DNA from: Berkiella sp963803015
Lineage (GTDB): Bacteria; Pseudomonadota; Gammaproteobacteria; Berkiellales; Berkiellaceae
Assembly (NCBI GenBank): GCA_963803015.1
Contig: CAWDKV010000011.1
Coordinates: 310,001 to 374,000 of the forward strand
DNA length: 64,000 nucleotides
Reading direction: 5' to 3'
Below, one piece after another: positions 53,158-61,680 of the stretch (the first letter of the stretch is position 1; the number at the start of each line of letters is the position of its first letter). A program made the position numbers and the translations under genes. A model generated the notes under the pieces. It saw only the letters and a program-made list of their open reading frames with translations, was not told the origin of the DNA and searched no databases.

Positions 53158-53844
53158 CTAATTAGAGATCTGAACCCTTGTTGAACCAACACTAACAAAA
53201 TTTAAGTTAAGCCACTCTGCATCTTCATAAAATAAACGTATACAACCGTGGCTAGCATTGTATCCGGGGACTTCTGCCGAAGCGTGTAGAGCATAGCCAT
53301 TATAAAAATGCATGCCATAGGGCATAGGTGCACCCCCATCTGGGATCGGGAATTTGCTGGAGACGTAATCAGGTCCCATCCTATCCTGAATGACAAAATT
53401 GCCTTGTACAGTGGCACAGCCACTTCCCACATCTGGGCAATAATTTTTCCCACCAGAAACAGGTCCCCAATTTACTAAGGTCCCATCCGGGGTATAGGCC
53501 CCCCACGCTAGGGTGCTCAAATTGACTTTAATGAGCTTTGCGCCAATTGGTGTTATCCTGCGGGGAAAAGGGGCGACCGAAAGAAGATCTATAGAATCAA
53601 GATTTTCAGGTACGGCAATGATCATGCCAGAGCTTAATCCAGTATTCATTCGGTTAACTTTTTTTACAATCATCCGACTTATCGGATCGGGAAATAGGTT
53701 ATTCCAATTCTCGCCGGACTGAACAACAAGACAGGAGAACCCGGCTTGATTACAAATATTTCTACCGTAAGATCCGTAGGCTTCAACTCGGGATGCTAAT
53801 AAAAGGAGAGATATTAACGCAATGGTTGTTAATTTATACAGCAT
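53158..53844 (-). CDS. L,D-transpeptidase (YkuD family), exported
   Basis: 228 residues from the ATG at 53844, which is 5 bases from the AAGGGGG box; an ATG one codon earlier is also possible, and the reading from 53964 is rejected. The signal peptide is MLYKLTTIALISLLLLAS followed by RVEA. A LysM-like segment (about 30-80) is followed by the YkuD domain, where GYALHASAEV and NASHGCIRL hold the catalytic His and Cys. It cross-links peptidoglycan or attaches proteins to it. It lies upstream of the peptide gene but reads in the same direction with its own stop. Confidence 0.9.
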   Translation of the reverse strand: MLYKLTTIALISLLLLASRVEAYGSYGRNICNQAGFSCLVVQSGENWNNLFPDPISRMIVKKVNRMNTGLSSGMIIAVPENLDSIDLLSVAPFPRRITPIGAKLIKVNLSTLAWGAYTPDGTLVNWGPVSGGKNYCPDVGSGCATVQGNFVIQDRMGPDYVSSKFPIPDGGAPMPYGMHFYNGYALHASAEVPGYNASHGCIRLFYEDAEWLNLNFVSVGSTRVQISN

Positions 53845-54028
53845 CATAGCCCCCTTAATAAACACTAGAAATACAATCATGTTTAGGATGGGACCCTTTA
53901 CAGTGCGCTTAAGTTCACTGTAATTTCTAGCTAAAATAATATGCGATCTGAACAAGTTACTCAATCGATTAATTCGTATACTGAGTAAATAATTAGTTTA
54001 TATTACAAAGAAGACAGCAAGGAATTTT

Positions 54029-54385
54029 ATGAAAAGTAAGAACAAAGTCGAAGAAAAAAAAGTGTGGGTCGAGATCGAGGTGAATAAGTATACGGATGGT
54101 ATTACGGTATTTCGGGGTCAGATGTCAAAAGTGGATGTCGAAGCTTGGTCTAGAGGTGAGCTAATAGATTGCGCGATAAAACTAGAGAAAACCTATTGGT
54201 ATTTAGGAGATAGTCTTTGTGTCCTTGGAAAAGGAGATGACGTTGCGCGTCAATATACAGGAGAGACTTACTTACGTTCAGATACCATCATGCTCATATT
54301 TGTTTTAAAAGAAGACAGTTTTCCTAATAAAGCGAGTGAATCTTTAGATAATATTTTCCCCTTTCCCGGTCGCCCTAAACATTAA
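54029..54385 (+). CDS. Unrecognised small acidic protein upstream of ridA
   Basis: 118 residues, hydrophilic, with a charged N-terminus (KSKNKVEEKKVWVEIEVNKY) and a beta-rich middle. No signal peptide. Eleven bases separate it from ridA, so they may be co-transcribed. A weak AAGGAATTTT lies before the ATG. No family was recognised. Confidence 0.55.
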   Translation: MKSKNKVEEKKVWVEIEVNKYTDGITVFRGQMSKVDVEAWSRGELIDCAIKLEKTYWYLGDSLCVLGKGDDVARQYTGETYLRSDTIMLIFVLKEDSFPNKASESLDNIFPFPGRPKH

Positions 54386-54396
54386 GGAAATATAAA

Positions 54397-54777
54397 ATGG
54401 AAGCCATTCATACAGAACAAGCGCCTAGAGCAATAGGGCCTTATTCACAAGCGATAAAAAGAGGAGAATGGCTGTTTTTATCAGGACAAATTGGGTTATC
54501 TCCCGAAACCATGCAGTTGGTTGCAGATGACATGACAGCACAAACAAAACAGATTTTTAAAAACTTAAATGCCGTATTAAAAGAAGCCGGTGGGTCTTTG
54601 CAAAACATTGTCAAACTAACTGTTTATTTAAAAGATTTAAACACCTATTCCGTGCTGAATGAAATAATGAAAGGGATTTTTACTATGCCATACCCCGCGC
54701 GCGCCGCAGTAGAGGTTTCCCGCCTACCTAAAGAGGCTTTAATAGAAATTGAAGCAATTGCAATATTAGCTGGCTGA
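54397..54777 (+). CDS. ridA: RidA-family enamine/imine deaminase
   Basis: 126 residues, the usual length. It hydrolyses reactive enamines such as 2-aminoacrylate. The active-site Arg lies in PYPARAAVEVSRLPKEALIEIEAIA. The N-terminal PRAIGPYSQAIKRGEWLFLSGQIG and VKLTVYLKDLNTYSVLNEI are typical. The ribosome binding site AAGGAAAT precedes the ATG. Confidence 0.97.
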   Translation: MEAIHTEQAPRAIGPYSQAIKRGEWLFLSGQIGLSPETMQLVADDMTAQTKQIFKNLNAVLKEAGGSLQNIVKLTVYLKDLNTYSVLNEIMKGIFTMPYPARAAVEVSRLPKEALIEIEAIAILAG

Positions 54778-54964
54778 CATACATTCTCGATGCATTTTGC
54801 GTTTTGCCTTGAGCGTGGTATCTTCTGCGCCTATGTAAACCATATATGAATTAATCAATTGAGTAACTTATTCAGATTGAACAATTCCTCACATTTTATA
54901 TTCCTGCCTAGCAGAAGCGTATTGCTGCGTCCCAATAAACACTTTCTTGGTTAAGTATTAGGAG

Positions 54965-56365
54965 ATGAGAAACGTGATCTGGAACTGTCTAGATTTTTTA
55001 AAACCTGCCCCCTACCAGCCCATAACTAAATCACAGGAAGAAATTCAAAAAGACTATCGCTTTTGGCGATTTAGGATTTGCTATTCCATCTTTTTTGGTT
55101 ATGCCATTTTTTATTTTACCCGTAAAAGTTTCACTTTTGCTATGCCTTACATGATGCAAGATTTAGGGTATACCAAAGCTGAACTGGGCCTATTAGCCTC
55201 TATCTTATATATATCTTATGGGATCAGTAAATTTGTCAGTGGCGTCATGTCTGATAGATCGAATCCCCGCTATTTTATGGCAATTGGCCTTATCATCACG
55301 GGAATTTTAAATATCTTATTTGGCTGTGCTTCTTCTCTTTGGCTATTTGCTTTATTTTGGGGATTAAATGGCTGGTTTCAAGCTTGGGGTTGGCCTGCTT
55401 GTTGTAAGCAATTAAATTATTGGTTTGCGCAATCTGAGCGCGGTTTGTGGTATAGCATTTGTAGCACTTCACACAATTTGGGGGGAGCGCTTATTCCTTT
55501 ACTCGCCGTTTATTGTGCTATGCATTACGGTTGGCGTTATGCCATGTTTGTTCCTGCTGTGTGCAGCATCATTATGGGGTTTATTCTAATCAATCGTTTG
55601 CGAGATGTTCCTAGAACATTAGGATTGCCTACCGTAGAAGAATATCGCAATCAAGATGTGAATAGTTATGAATCTAATGCAACGCAGCATTCTTTACTCT
55701 CGGTAAAAGAAATATTATTTAAACAAGTTTTAAATAATAAATACGTGTGGATTTTTTCTGTTTCTTATTTCTTTGTTTACGTTGTTCGAACCGCCATTAA
55801 TGATTGGACATTTCCTTATTTGATGGAAGCCAAAGGAATGCCTGATATGTTGGCGAGTAGCGGCGTATTTTGGTTTGAAGTTGGCGGTTTTGCTGGTATG
55901 ATAGCCGCAGGTTGGGGTTCAGATTATTTTTCGAAAGGTAATCGTGTTCCAGCGATGGTAGTGTGTTCGCTCGGATTAATTCTTTCGCTAGTAGGTTTTA
56001 AATATGTTCCCGCAGATCATGCCTACTTGGATATGTTGTTACTTGCTCTAATTGGTGCCTTTGTTTTTGGCCCACAAATGATAGTAGGGTTAGCAGCAGC
56101 AGAGTTTGTCGATAAGAGAGCCGCTGCCGCATCAAATGGTTTTGCAGGAACATTAGGTTATTTTGGCGCTGCATTTGCGGGCTACCCAACAGGAATTATG
56201 ATTGATACCTGGGGTTGGCAAGGGTTCTTCGCAGTGCTGTTAATTAGCTCGATAATTATACTGTTGATGTTATTGCCTCTCTGGTCAACAAGCCCGGAAG
56301 GCAAAAAAGAGCAAAACAAATTGGGATGGTCAACCAAGAGAGTTGTCAGGTTGAGGCAATCCTAA
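54965..56365 (+). CDS. uhpC: Organophosphate:Pi antiporter (UhpC/GlpT-like, MFS)
   Basis: 466 residues with 12 membrane segments of the OPA branch. The first loop reads FYFTRKSFTFAMPYMMQDLGY, then YGISKFVSGVMSDRSNPRYFM and LNGWFQAWGWPACCKQLNYWF, which closely resembles chlamydial and Legionella UhpC. Chlamydial UhpC takes up glucose 6-phosphate from host cytosol, unlike the enteric sensor. No UhpB/UhpA-like genes are near, which supports a transporter role. The substrate is inferred. Confidence 0.88.
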   Translation: MRNVIWNCLDFLKPAPYQPITKSQEEIQKDYRFWRFRICYSIFFGYAIFYFTRKSFTFAMPYMMQDLGYTKAELGLLASILYISYGISKFVSGVMSDRSNPRYFMAIGLIITGILNILFGCASSLWLFALFWGLNGWFQAWGWPACCKQLNYWFAQSERGLWYSICSTSHNLGGALIPLLAVYCAMHYGWRYAMFVPAVCSIIMGFILINRLRDVPRTLGLPTVEEYRNQDVNSYESNATQHSLLSVKEILFKQVLNNKYVWIFSVSYFFVYVVRTAINDWTFPYLMEAKGMPDMLASSGVFWFEVGGFAGMIAAGWGSDYFSKGNRVPAMVVCSLGLILSLVGFKYVPADHAYLDMLLLALIGAFVFGPQMIVGLAAAEFVDKRAAAASNGFAGTLGYFGAAFAGYPTGIMIDTWGWQGFFAVLLISSIIILLMLLPLWSTSPEGKKEQNKLGWSTKRVVRLRQS

Positions 56366-56469
56366 TAGGCAAAAAGCCAGATTAAGGGTTGATACTTTTA
56401 ACGCTTAGGGAAATTTCTGATAGCAAACAATCTTGCTGTGTAACACAGTAATAATGAGGAGAGGTTGAC

Positions 56470-57729
56470 ATGCCAACATTATATTTAGTAGCTCAAAATC
56501 CTGTAACTTTCAAAAAAACCGGTGGATGGCTGACCGCTGAAAAGTGGCACCCACCAGTATCGGTTAATTATTTTAGCGCAGCGGTGGTAGGGTTTGATCC
56601 TCGCGCAATGCCACCGCAGGTCATCGTTGTAAGGAGTTTGGATGATGCGAGAGTCCTTGCTCGTGCTGGCGAGATACAAAGCAAGCGTGCTCCGGATCAA
56701 GGCTATCCTTACTTTGAAATGGATTATTCTGGGGAAGACATTCCTCCTGCACCTTCTGCTTCCCTCTCCAGTGGTACAGACCAGACAACTATCAATACTT
56801 ATCCTGTTGACTCTGCAAAGTGTCGTTTTACCGGGGCTGTGATGTTAAGTCATATTCATCCGTCTTTGTCTGATGTTCCTTCTCAGATGTATACCCTTGC
56901 TGATGATGATTCAGATGAAGTTGGATTGGTTTCAGGAGACAAGCGGCCTCAAAGCAGATGGGCGACTGCGGTCGCGACTGTAAGAAACGCACCAAGCAAT
57001 GCTTGGGGTTATATGAAAGGCAATCGCGCAGCTGCTGCCTCCTATTCCTCTGCTAACCAAGATCCATCACACTCGGTATTTAGCAGAAGACCAGCTCCAC
57101 TTTCTAGTCGATTAGGGGCAAGCTTAAGAGCTTTTGGACGAAGTCTTGCTGATACGGCTAGCAAGTGGGGCCCTGTTTTTGGTTTCGCAGCAGTCGGTAT
57201 TACTTTATTTTACCTTACCGGTGGTACGGGGCTCTTAATGAAGTGGTTCCTTTCTATGGGACTAAAGAGTGCTGCTGCTGCTAGCTTGACTACTATGGGT
57301 ACGTTAGCGATTGGAATAGTTTCTGTTGGCGTGTGCAAAGCAGTTATCAAAGCTGTTCAAGCTGGCGCCCATTACGGTAAAGCGGGCTATGATAACGTGA
57401 AAGTAAGATATGTTGGCTATACTGAATCGCGCGCTAAAGCGGCTAATGAAGCACAACATGCACAAGCGCTTCTTTTAGCGGAACAGCTTGGCTATGATCT
57501 GCATCAAGATAATGATCCTGCTGCTCAATTCGAAGCTGTTTATGCGGAGTCTGATTCTGCTCATAGAGCCAAACTCTTGGAGCGCGAATTAATGTTGTTT
57601 AGTCAACTAAAAGCGAACAAAGCAAATCCAGCGGCTAGACAAGCTGCAGAGGAAGCTGCGCTAAGAGACTTGGCAGCTATCCAAGCAGATGTTCAAAGAG
57701 CCAGAGTAGCAGCGCCTGGGGTTTGTTAA
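56470..57729 (+). CDS. Unrecognised membrane-hairpin protein, paralogue 1
   Basis: 419 residues. An N-terminal domain (about 1-90) has VIVVRSLDDARVLARAGE and YPYFEMDY. A Ser/Ala/Pro-rich linker follows. Two hydrophobic segments (about 234-256 and 272-297) and a charged coiled C-terminus (about 300-419) complete it. The start of the N-terminal domain and the hairpin position resemble the next gene (57814), suggesting a duplicated family. The ribosome binding site GAGGAGAGG is good. No known family; no enzymatic motif. Confidence 0.65.
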   Translation: MPTLYLVAQNPVTFKKTGGWLTAEKWHPPVSVNYFSAAVVGFDPRAMPPQVIVVRSLDDARVLARAGEIQSKRAPDQGYPYFEMDYSGEDIPPAPSASLSSGTDQTTINTYPVDSAKCRFTGAVMLSHIHPSLSDVPSQMYTLADDDSDEVGLVSGDKRPQSRWATAVATVRNAPSNAWGYMKGNRAAAASYSSANQDPSHSVFSRRPAPLSSRLGASLRAFGRSLADTASKWGPVFGFAAVGITLFYLTGGTGLLMKWFLSMGLKSAAAASLTTMGTLAIGIVSVGVCKAVIKAVQAGAHYGKAGYDNVKVRYVGYTESRAKAANEAQHAQALLLAEQLGYDLHQDNDPAAQFEAVYAESDSAHRAKLLERELMLFSQLKANKANPAARQAAEEAALRDLAAIQADVQRARVAAPGVC

Positions 57730-57754
57730 CGAGTAGTGAAATAGCGTATTTGAT

Positions 57755-57789
57755 AAAAGCCTGTTGCAAAAACAACGGGCTTTTTTTTT
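57755..57789 (+). terminator. Terminator between the paralogous membrane-protein genes
   Basis: A 12-base stem (aaaagcctgttg 57755-57766 with caacgggctttt 57773-57784, one G-U pair) and a T run end the first transcript. Confidence 0.88.
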
Positions 57790-57813
57790 AAGGCTTTTTA
57801 TAAGAGGTTGAGC

Positions 57814-58782
57814 ATGGGGTATTATGTTGTTGGCGAAGCCATTGCCCTTCCACTTCAAGAAAACCCTGATTATCTAAATTGTTTTCCCAAAACAGAAAAG
57901 TGTTTTGTTTTTGAAAGCAAAGAAAGCGCTATTCGTTATGCGAACTTCAAAAACAAAGATCAAGTTAATGCTGCCTGCCCGCTATTTAAAGTCAAAGCGA
58001 TAGAAGACGAAACAAAAGTGCTTCTAGATGTGAAAGAAGGCGAGCCTATCAAAGCCAAGGAAGCCAAGGTTAAGAAAAAAAAGAATATAGCTTCCGCTTC
58101 TTTAAAATACTTAGGGGGTGATTCTAAATTTATAAAGAGAAAATTTAGTAGAGATGTGTTGACTAAGAGCTTCGATGAACTTGCTGTACGTCAGCCGTCG
58201 CCTGTTAAAAATGACATTGCCAATTCCCCTAATCCCTCTAATTCGTCTAACTCTGTAGGTATTACCTTTGCTGCTATTATGCTGGCAGCTATTAGCAGCA
58301 TTCTTTTATTCAGCACCTTATTTGGTTTCACCTCTTTGCCTGCTTTGTTTATTCACATGTTGGCAAAGTGGGGGATAATTTTTGTTTTACCCTCAAGTGT
58401 CTTAACCGCTAAAATTTGGTTTGCCGTATCCCTTGGTACATTGGCTACGGCTGCGTTGATGGGGTTGTATTATGGTGTGCGATTTTCTTTGGGTTTATTA
58501 GATTCTTTGGTTGTATTTTTAAAAGAAAAGGTAGAGCAGCATCAGCAAAATCGCGCACTAATCAGAAATGAGCCGCAGCCAGATTTGAGTTATTTGCAAC
58601 GTTTATCACAATTTTTAGGCGCAGCACCCGCAACAGTTTATCAACAAATCTGGTATTTACCTGAAAGACTTCCAGCCACGTGGAGTTGGAATAATATAAA
58701 ACATCAACTTGGCGGGCTATTTGTAGGAAAAAATAACATGGAAGGTGTTGTTCCCACACCCACGCCCACCCCCAAACCTTAG
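57814..58782 (+). CDS. Unrecognised membrane-hairpin protein, paralogue 2
   Basis: 322 residues from the ATG at 57814 (AAGAGG 6 bases upstream; a TTG two codons earlier is less likely). It opens MGYYVVGEAIALPLQENPDY, with CFVFESKESAIRYANF and CPLFKVKAI in the same places as the motifs of the gene before it. A Lys-rich linker is followed by a hydrophobic region (about 148-235, two or three segments) and a charged tail ending in Pro-Thr repeats. The stop overlaps that of phrB. No known family. Confidence 0.65.
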   Translation: MGYYVVGEAIALPLQENPDYLNCFPKTEKCFVFESKESAIRYANFKNKDQVNAACPLFKVKAIEDETKVLLDVKEGEPIKAKEAKVKKKKNIASASLKYLGGDSKFIKRKFSRDVLTKSFDELAVRQPSPVKNDIANSPNPSNSSNSVGITFAAIMLAAISSILLFSTLFGFTSLPALFIHMLAKWGIIFVLPSSVLTAKIWFAVSLGTLATAALMGLYYGVRFSLGLLDSLVVFLKEKVEQHQQNRALIRNEPQPDLSYLQRLSQFLGAAPATVYQQIWYLPERLPATWSWNNIKHQLGGLFVGKNNMEGVVPTPTPTPKP

Positions 58783-60185
58783 CGACTATTTTTCATTTTT
58801 TTATAATTTCCAAGAGCACGTTGCCTTGCAAAAGAGTGTTCGATAATTGGCAGCGGATAGGTTTTTCCAAGCTTAATCTTAGCTTTGTTTAGATATTCTT
58901 CTGGTGCTTGCCAAGGTTGGTGTAAATATTTTATATCAAGCATTTGCAATTCAGGGATCCATTTTTTGACATAGTCGCCTTTGGGATCAAATTTTTGCCC
59001 CTGCAATACGGGATTAAAGATACGAAAATAGGGTGAAGCATCGGCACCACTGCCTGCAACCCATTGCCAAGAAGCCGCATTATTCGCGAGATCGGCATCC
59101 ACTAGTGTATCCCAAAACCATGCTTCTCCTTGTTGCCAAGGTTGTAAAAGGTGTTTGACTAAAAAAGAAGCCACTATCATCCTAACCCGATTATGCATCC
59201 AACCGGTTTCCCAAAGTTGACGCATTCCTGCATCAACAATAGGGTAGCCTGTTTTTCCTTGTTGCCATTTTTTTAAAAGTGAAGGGGAAGGATGCCAAGA
59301 AAAAAAATTGAAATGCGGTTTAAAAGCACGTGTCGGCAAATCGGGGTAATAGTGTAAAAGATGATAAGAAAATTCGCGCCAAGCCACTTCAGATAAAAAA
59401 ACACTATTTTGAGTCGCATGCCATATTTGAACAGGGCTGATTTCCCCAAAATGTAAATGGGGAGAGAGCATAGAAGTCCCTTCTAAATCGGGTCTGTCCC
59501 GATTGCACTGATAGTCCTGCGCTGCTTTGAGCACAAAACGTTTTAATTTATCTTTTGCTGCGCGCTCTCCGGGGTGCCAATATTTTTCTAACTTGGTATA
59601 CCAAGCGGGGTGAGAGAGCAAATCAAAATCTTCTAATTGGCATTTCGTCTCTATCTTGTAAGTAATCAGAGATTGAGGAGTAGGGTAAATCTCTCGAATA
59701 GTTCGTTGTTGTAGCTTTTTCCAGAATGGCGTAAAAACTTTGAAAGGTTGCCCAGCATTATTCTGATATTCCCAAGGTGAAAATAGGTGGGAAGCATTAT
59801 ATTTATGTACAGAAATCTTTTCTCTGGTTAACAGCGTTTCAATGTGTAGATCACGCGCTAAAAAATGTGGCTCAAAACATTCATTCCAGTAAATGGCATT
59901 TGCTTTTGTCTGTTTGATAAGTTTGTCTAAAACAGCGTGAGGCTCTCCCTTTGCTAGTACAAGCGTTAAGCCATAGCGTTGTTGGAGAGTGGACTTGATA
60001 GTGAGCAAACTATGATGTAACCACCATTTACTCGCGCCCCCTAAAGGCCACACGGTTTGATTAGGGGAGTATATATAAAGCACGATGATTGGGCGTTTTT
60101 GCTTTGCCGCAAAATAAAGAGCAGGGTTGTCTGAGATCCGTAAATCTTGTCTTAGCCAAAGAATAAGGGGGGAAGCTTGCTGCAT
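58779..60185 (-). CDS. phrB: Deoxyribodipyrimidine photolyase
   Basis: 468 residues; E. coli PhrB has 472. It repairs UV-induced cyclobutane dimers with FAD and an antenna chromophore. The N-terminal photolyase domain is ILWLRQDLRISDN. The FAD-binding C-terminus has TGYPIVDAGMRQLWETGWMHNR and NNAASWQWVAGSGADASPYFRIFNP, with the flavin-binding Trp and Arg residues. The start is the ATG at 60185, which overlaps the TAA of the small membrane-protein gene (TAATG). The longer reading from 60218 is rejected. Confidence 0.96.
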   Translation of the reverse strand: MQQASPLILWLRQDLRISDNPALYFAAKQKRPIIVLYIYSPNQTVWPLGGASKWWLHHSLLTIKSTLQQRYGLTLVLAKGEPHAVLDKLIKQTKANAIYWNECFEPHFLARDLHIETLLTREKISVHKYNASHLFSPWEYQNNAGQPFKVFTPFWKKLQQRTIREIYPTPQSLITYKIETKCQLEDFDLLSHPAWYTKLEKYWHPGERAAKDKLKRFVLKAAQDYQCNRDRPDLEGTSMLSPHLHFGEISPVQIWHATQNSVFLSEVAWREFSYHLLHYYPDLPTRAFKPHFNFFSWHPSPSLLKKWQQGKTGYPIVDAGMRQLWETGWMHNRVRMIVASFLVKHLLQPWQQGEAWFWDTLVDADLANNAASWQWVAGSGADASPYFRIFNPVLQGQKFDPKGDYVKKWIPELQMLDIKYLHQPWQAPEEYLNKAKIKLGKTYPLPIIEHSFARQRALGNYKKMKNSR

Positions 60186-60514
60186 TATTTCGTCTTTCTT
60201 TTTTTGCCTTTTTTGCATTGTCTTATTGTAAGGCCGATGGCAAGGGTTGTTGCAAGCGTTGCGACAGCAATATAAGGAAGATAATTTTTGGAGAATTCAC
60301 GAAAAATAACCGACTTATCGTACTTAGAGCCATACTCAATTAGATTTTGAAAAACACAAGCATTATCTTTGCAAATGTCAAAAACCGGCTTTAGCTTCTC
60401 GTAATGACATTTTAAAGCATCCCAATCGCAAAGTATTTCTGGAGGAGGGGGGATATAGCCCAACTTATGAGCAACAGCCTGAATGAATGGCGAAAACTTG
60501 GTGAACCACGTCAT
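60185..60514 (-). CDS. Small membrane protein translationally coupled to phrB
   Basis: 109 residues from the ATG at 60514 (GGAG about 10 bases upstream). An earlier Met at 60550, or a reading from 60652, would extend the N-terminus into the palindromic repeat. A helical N-terminal half (FTKFSPFIQAVAHKLGY, Cys-containing loop) is followed by one membrane segment (YIAVATLATTLAIGLTI) and a very basic tail (CKKGKKRKTK). Its stop overlaps the phrB start. No family was recognised; why it precedes photolyase is unknown. Confidence 0.55.
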   Translation of the reverse strand: MTWFTKFSPFIQAVAHKLGYIPPPPEILCDWDALKCHYEKLKPVFDICKDNACVFQNLIEYGSKYDKSVIFREFSKNYLPYIAVATLATTLAIGLTIRQCKKGKKRKTK

Positions 60515-60573
60515 ATGTACAACGCTCCATGACTGACTACACCTTTGCATTGTAAAAGAAATAGCGTGTGTTC

Positions 60574-60665
60574 GTATACCCTTCAAAGAGGAATTTTCGG
60601 CACTTGTCGAAGCAAAGCTTCGCCAACAACGTCGAAAAATCCGGAAAATCATCTGCTGTGGGTAT
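60574..60665. repeat. Palindromic dispersed element, copy B
   Basis: The arms atacccttcaaagaggaatt (60576, then ttcggc) and ccggaaaatcatctgctgtg (then ggtat, ending 60665) pair with each other. They match copy A (50220-50299) at both ends; the middle also holds its own palindrome (gaagcaaagcttcg). It lies just upstream of the small membrane-protein gene and feeds its longest possible reading frame. Confidence 0.65.
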
Positions 60666-60713
60666 TGGCCTTTTTGCCGTCCGTTGGCTCGAGGCTAGGC
60701 ACCTGCCTACTGA

Positions 60714-61646
60714 TTAAGGGTTGAGTACGTATTCGCGTTTTTCTAGTTTAGGCTTAGAAGCCATTGCACGATTACTCAGCGCTTGAAACAAACTGTGATA
60801 GGAATTGCTTGGACTCCAAACATACCAGCCATCTGCCTTAGCGTCTTCCACGGCTTTAATTTGTGCCAAGATATAACGCTGTTTTTCACCTGAAGACATC
60901 GAGTAATGATAATTAGAAGCCTCAATGTAAGGCGTTAATTTAAAAGGAGGGGCGTTATTAAATTGTTTTCTCAATGCAGTGAGTGAAGTATAGACAGTAT
61001 CGTATGGCTTGTGAAAATGCTCGTTAAATGGTGTGTAATGCGAAGGATAAACCATTGGGCAAGCGACATCGATAGTGTCTGAAAATACTTTAATGTTTTG
61101 TCCTATGCGAGGAGATTCTTTAAAACTAACCTCACCAAAAATATCTACTTGCAGTGGTAAATGGTGGGCTGCCACTTGCGCTTTAAACCATTTGATCACT
61201 TCTTTGACATCTTTTGCATTTTGAGGTGAAGGCTGTCTCTTGGTGGAGTAGCGAACATAATCCAATTGAATGGCATCCGCACCATAGCCGATAGCAGCTT
61301 CAACATTTTTATATCTTTGTTGCCAATGAGCAACAGACTTGATTTGTTTTTCATCTCCGCCATTCGGAAAGAGCACAACACGTGCAACGTATCGGATCCC
61401 ATTTTGCTTAATGAGGCTGATACCCTTGTGATAATTTTTGGTATCTTTTAGGAGATCTACAACAAAGGTATTAATACCCACTTCTTTAGACTTGGTAATT
61501 AATTCATTCAGCAGCTTAGGATTTTCGAGCGTGCTTTGATTAATATAAATCCCGCGTACAGTAGTAGGGTTAGCGAAAAGTGTACTGCTAAAAATGACAC
61601 CGAAGGTGAGCGGTAAGATGGCTAATGAGAGTATCTTTTTAAACAT
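60714..61646 (-). CDS. Exported putative glycoside hydrolase (DUF4015)
   Basis: 310 residues with a signal peptide (MFKKILSLAILPLTFGVIFS, cleaved near 26). The chain fits a TIM barrel of the DUF4015 family: TTVRGIYINQSTL, then INTFVVDLLKD, GIRYVARVVLFPN, GADAIQLDYVRYST and ACPMVYPSHYT, with acidic residues at strand ends. Such proteins are predicted glycosidases of unknown substrate. The C-terminal KPKLEKREYVLNP is charged. It has its own upstream region after a terminator-like hairpin. Confidence 0.85.
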   Translation of the reverse strand: MFKKILSLAILPLTFGVIFSSTLFANPTTVRGIYINQSTLENPKLLNELITKSKEVGINTFVVDLLKDTKNYHKGISLIKQNGIRYVARVVLFPNGGDEKQIKSVAHWQQRYKNVEAAIGYGADAIQLDYVRYSTKRQPSPQNAKDVKEVIKWFKAQVAAHHLPLQVDIFGEVSFKESPRIGQNIKVFSDTIDVACPMVYPSHYTPFNEHFHKPYDTVYTSLTALRKQFNNAPPFKLTPYIEASNYHYSMSSGEKQRYILAQIKAVEDAKADGWYVWSPSNSYHSLFQALSNRAMASKPKLEKREYVLNP

Positions 61647-61680
61647 AATACGTTAATCCCTAAAAAATCTATGGAGGAAA

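Larger units (their letters stand above)
53008..53159. repeat. Direct repeat of a 42-base operator-promoter module
   Basis: Copy 1 (53008-53049) and copy 2 (53118-53159) begin AAACG and share GTTT[G/A]ATTAGTAAAT near the right end. About three quarters of their 42 positions are identical, at an offset of 110 bases. Both keep the -35, the 17-base spacing, the -10 and the palindrome, which argues for selected regulation rather than chance. Confidence 0.7.

Noticed and set aside
60514..60652. Longer N-terminus of the small protein before phrB
   Set aside because: The extra codons come from the palindromic repeat and have no ribosome binding site.
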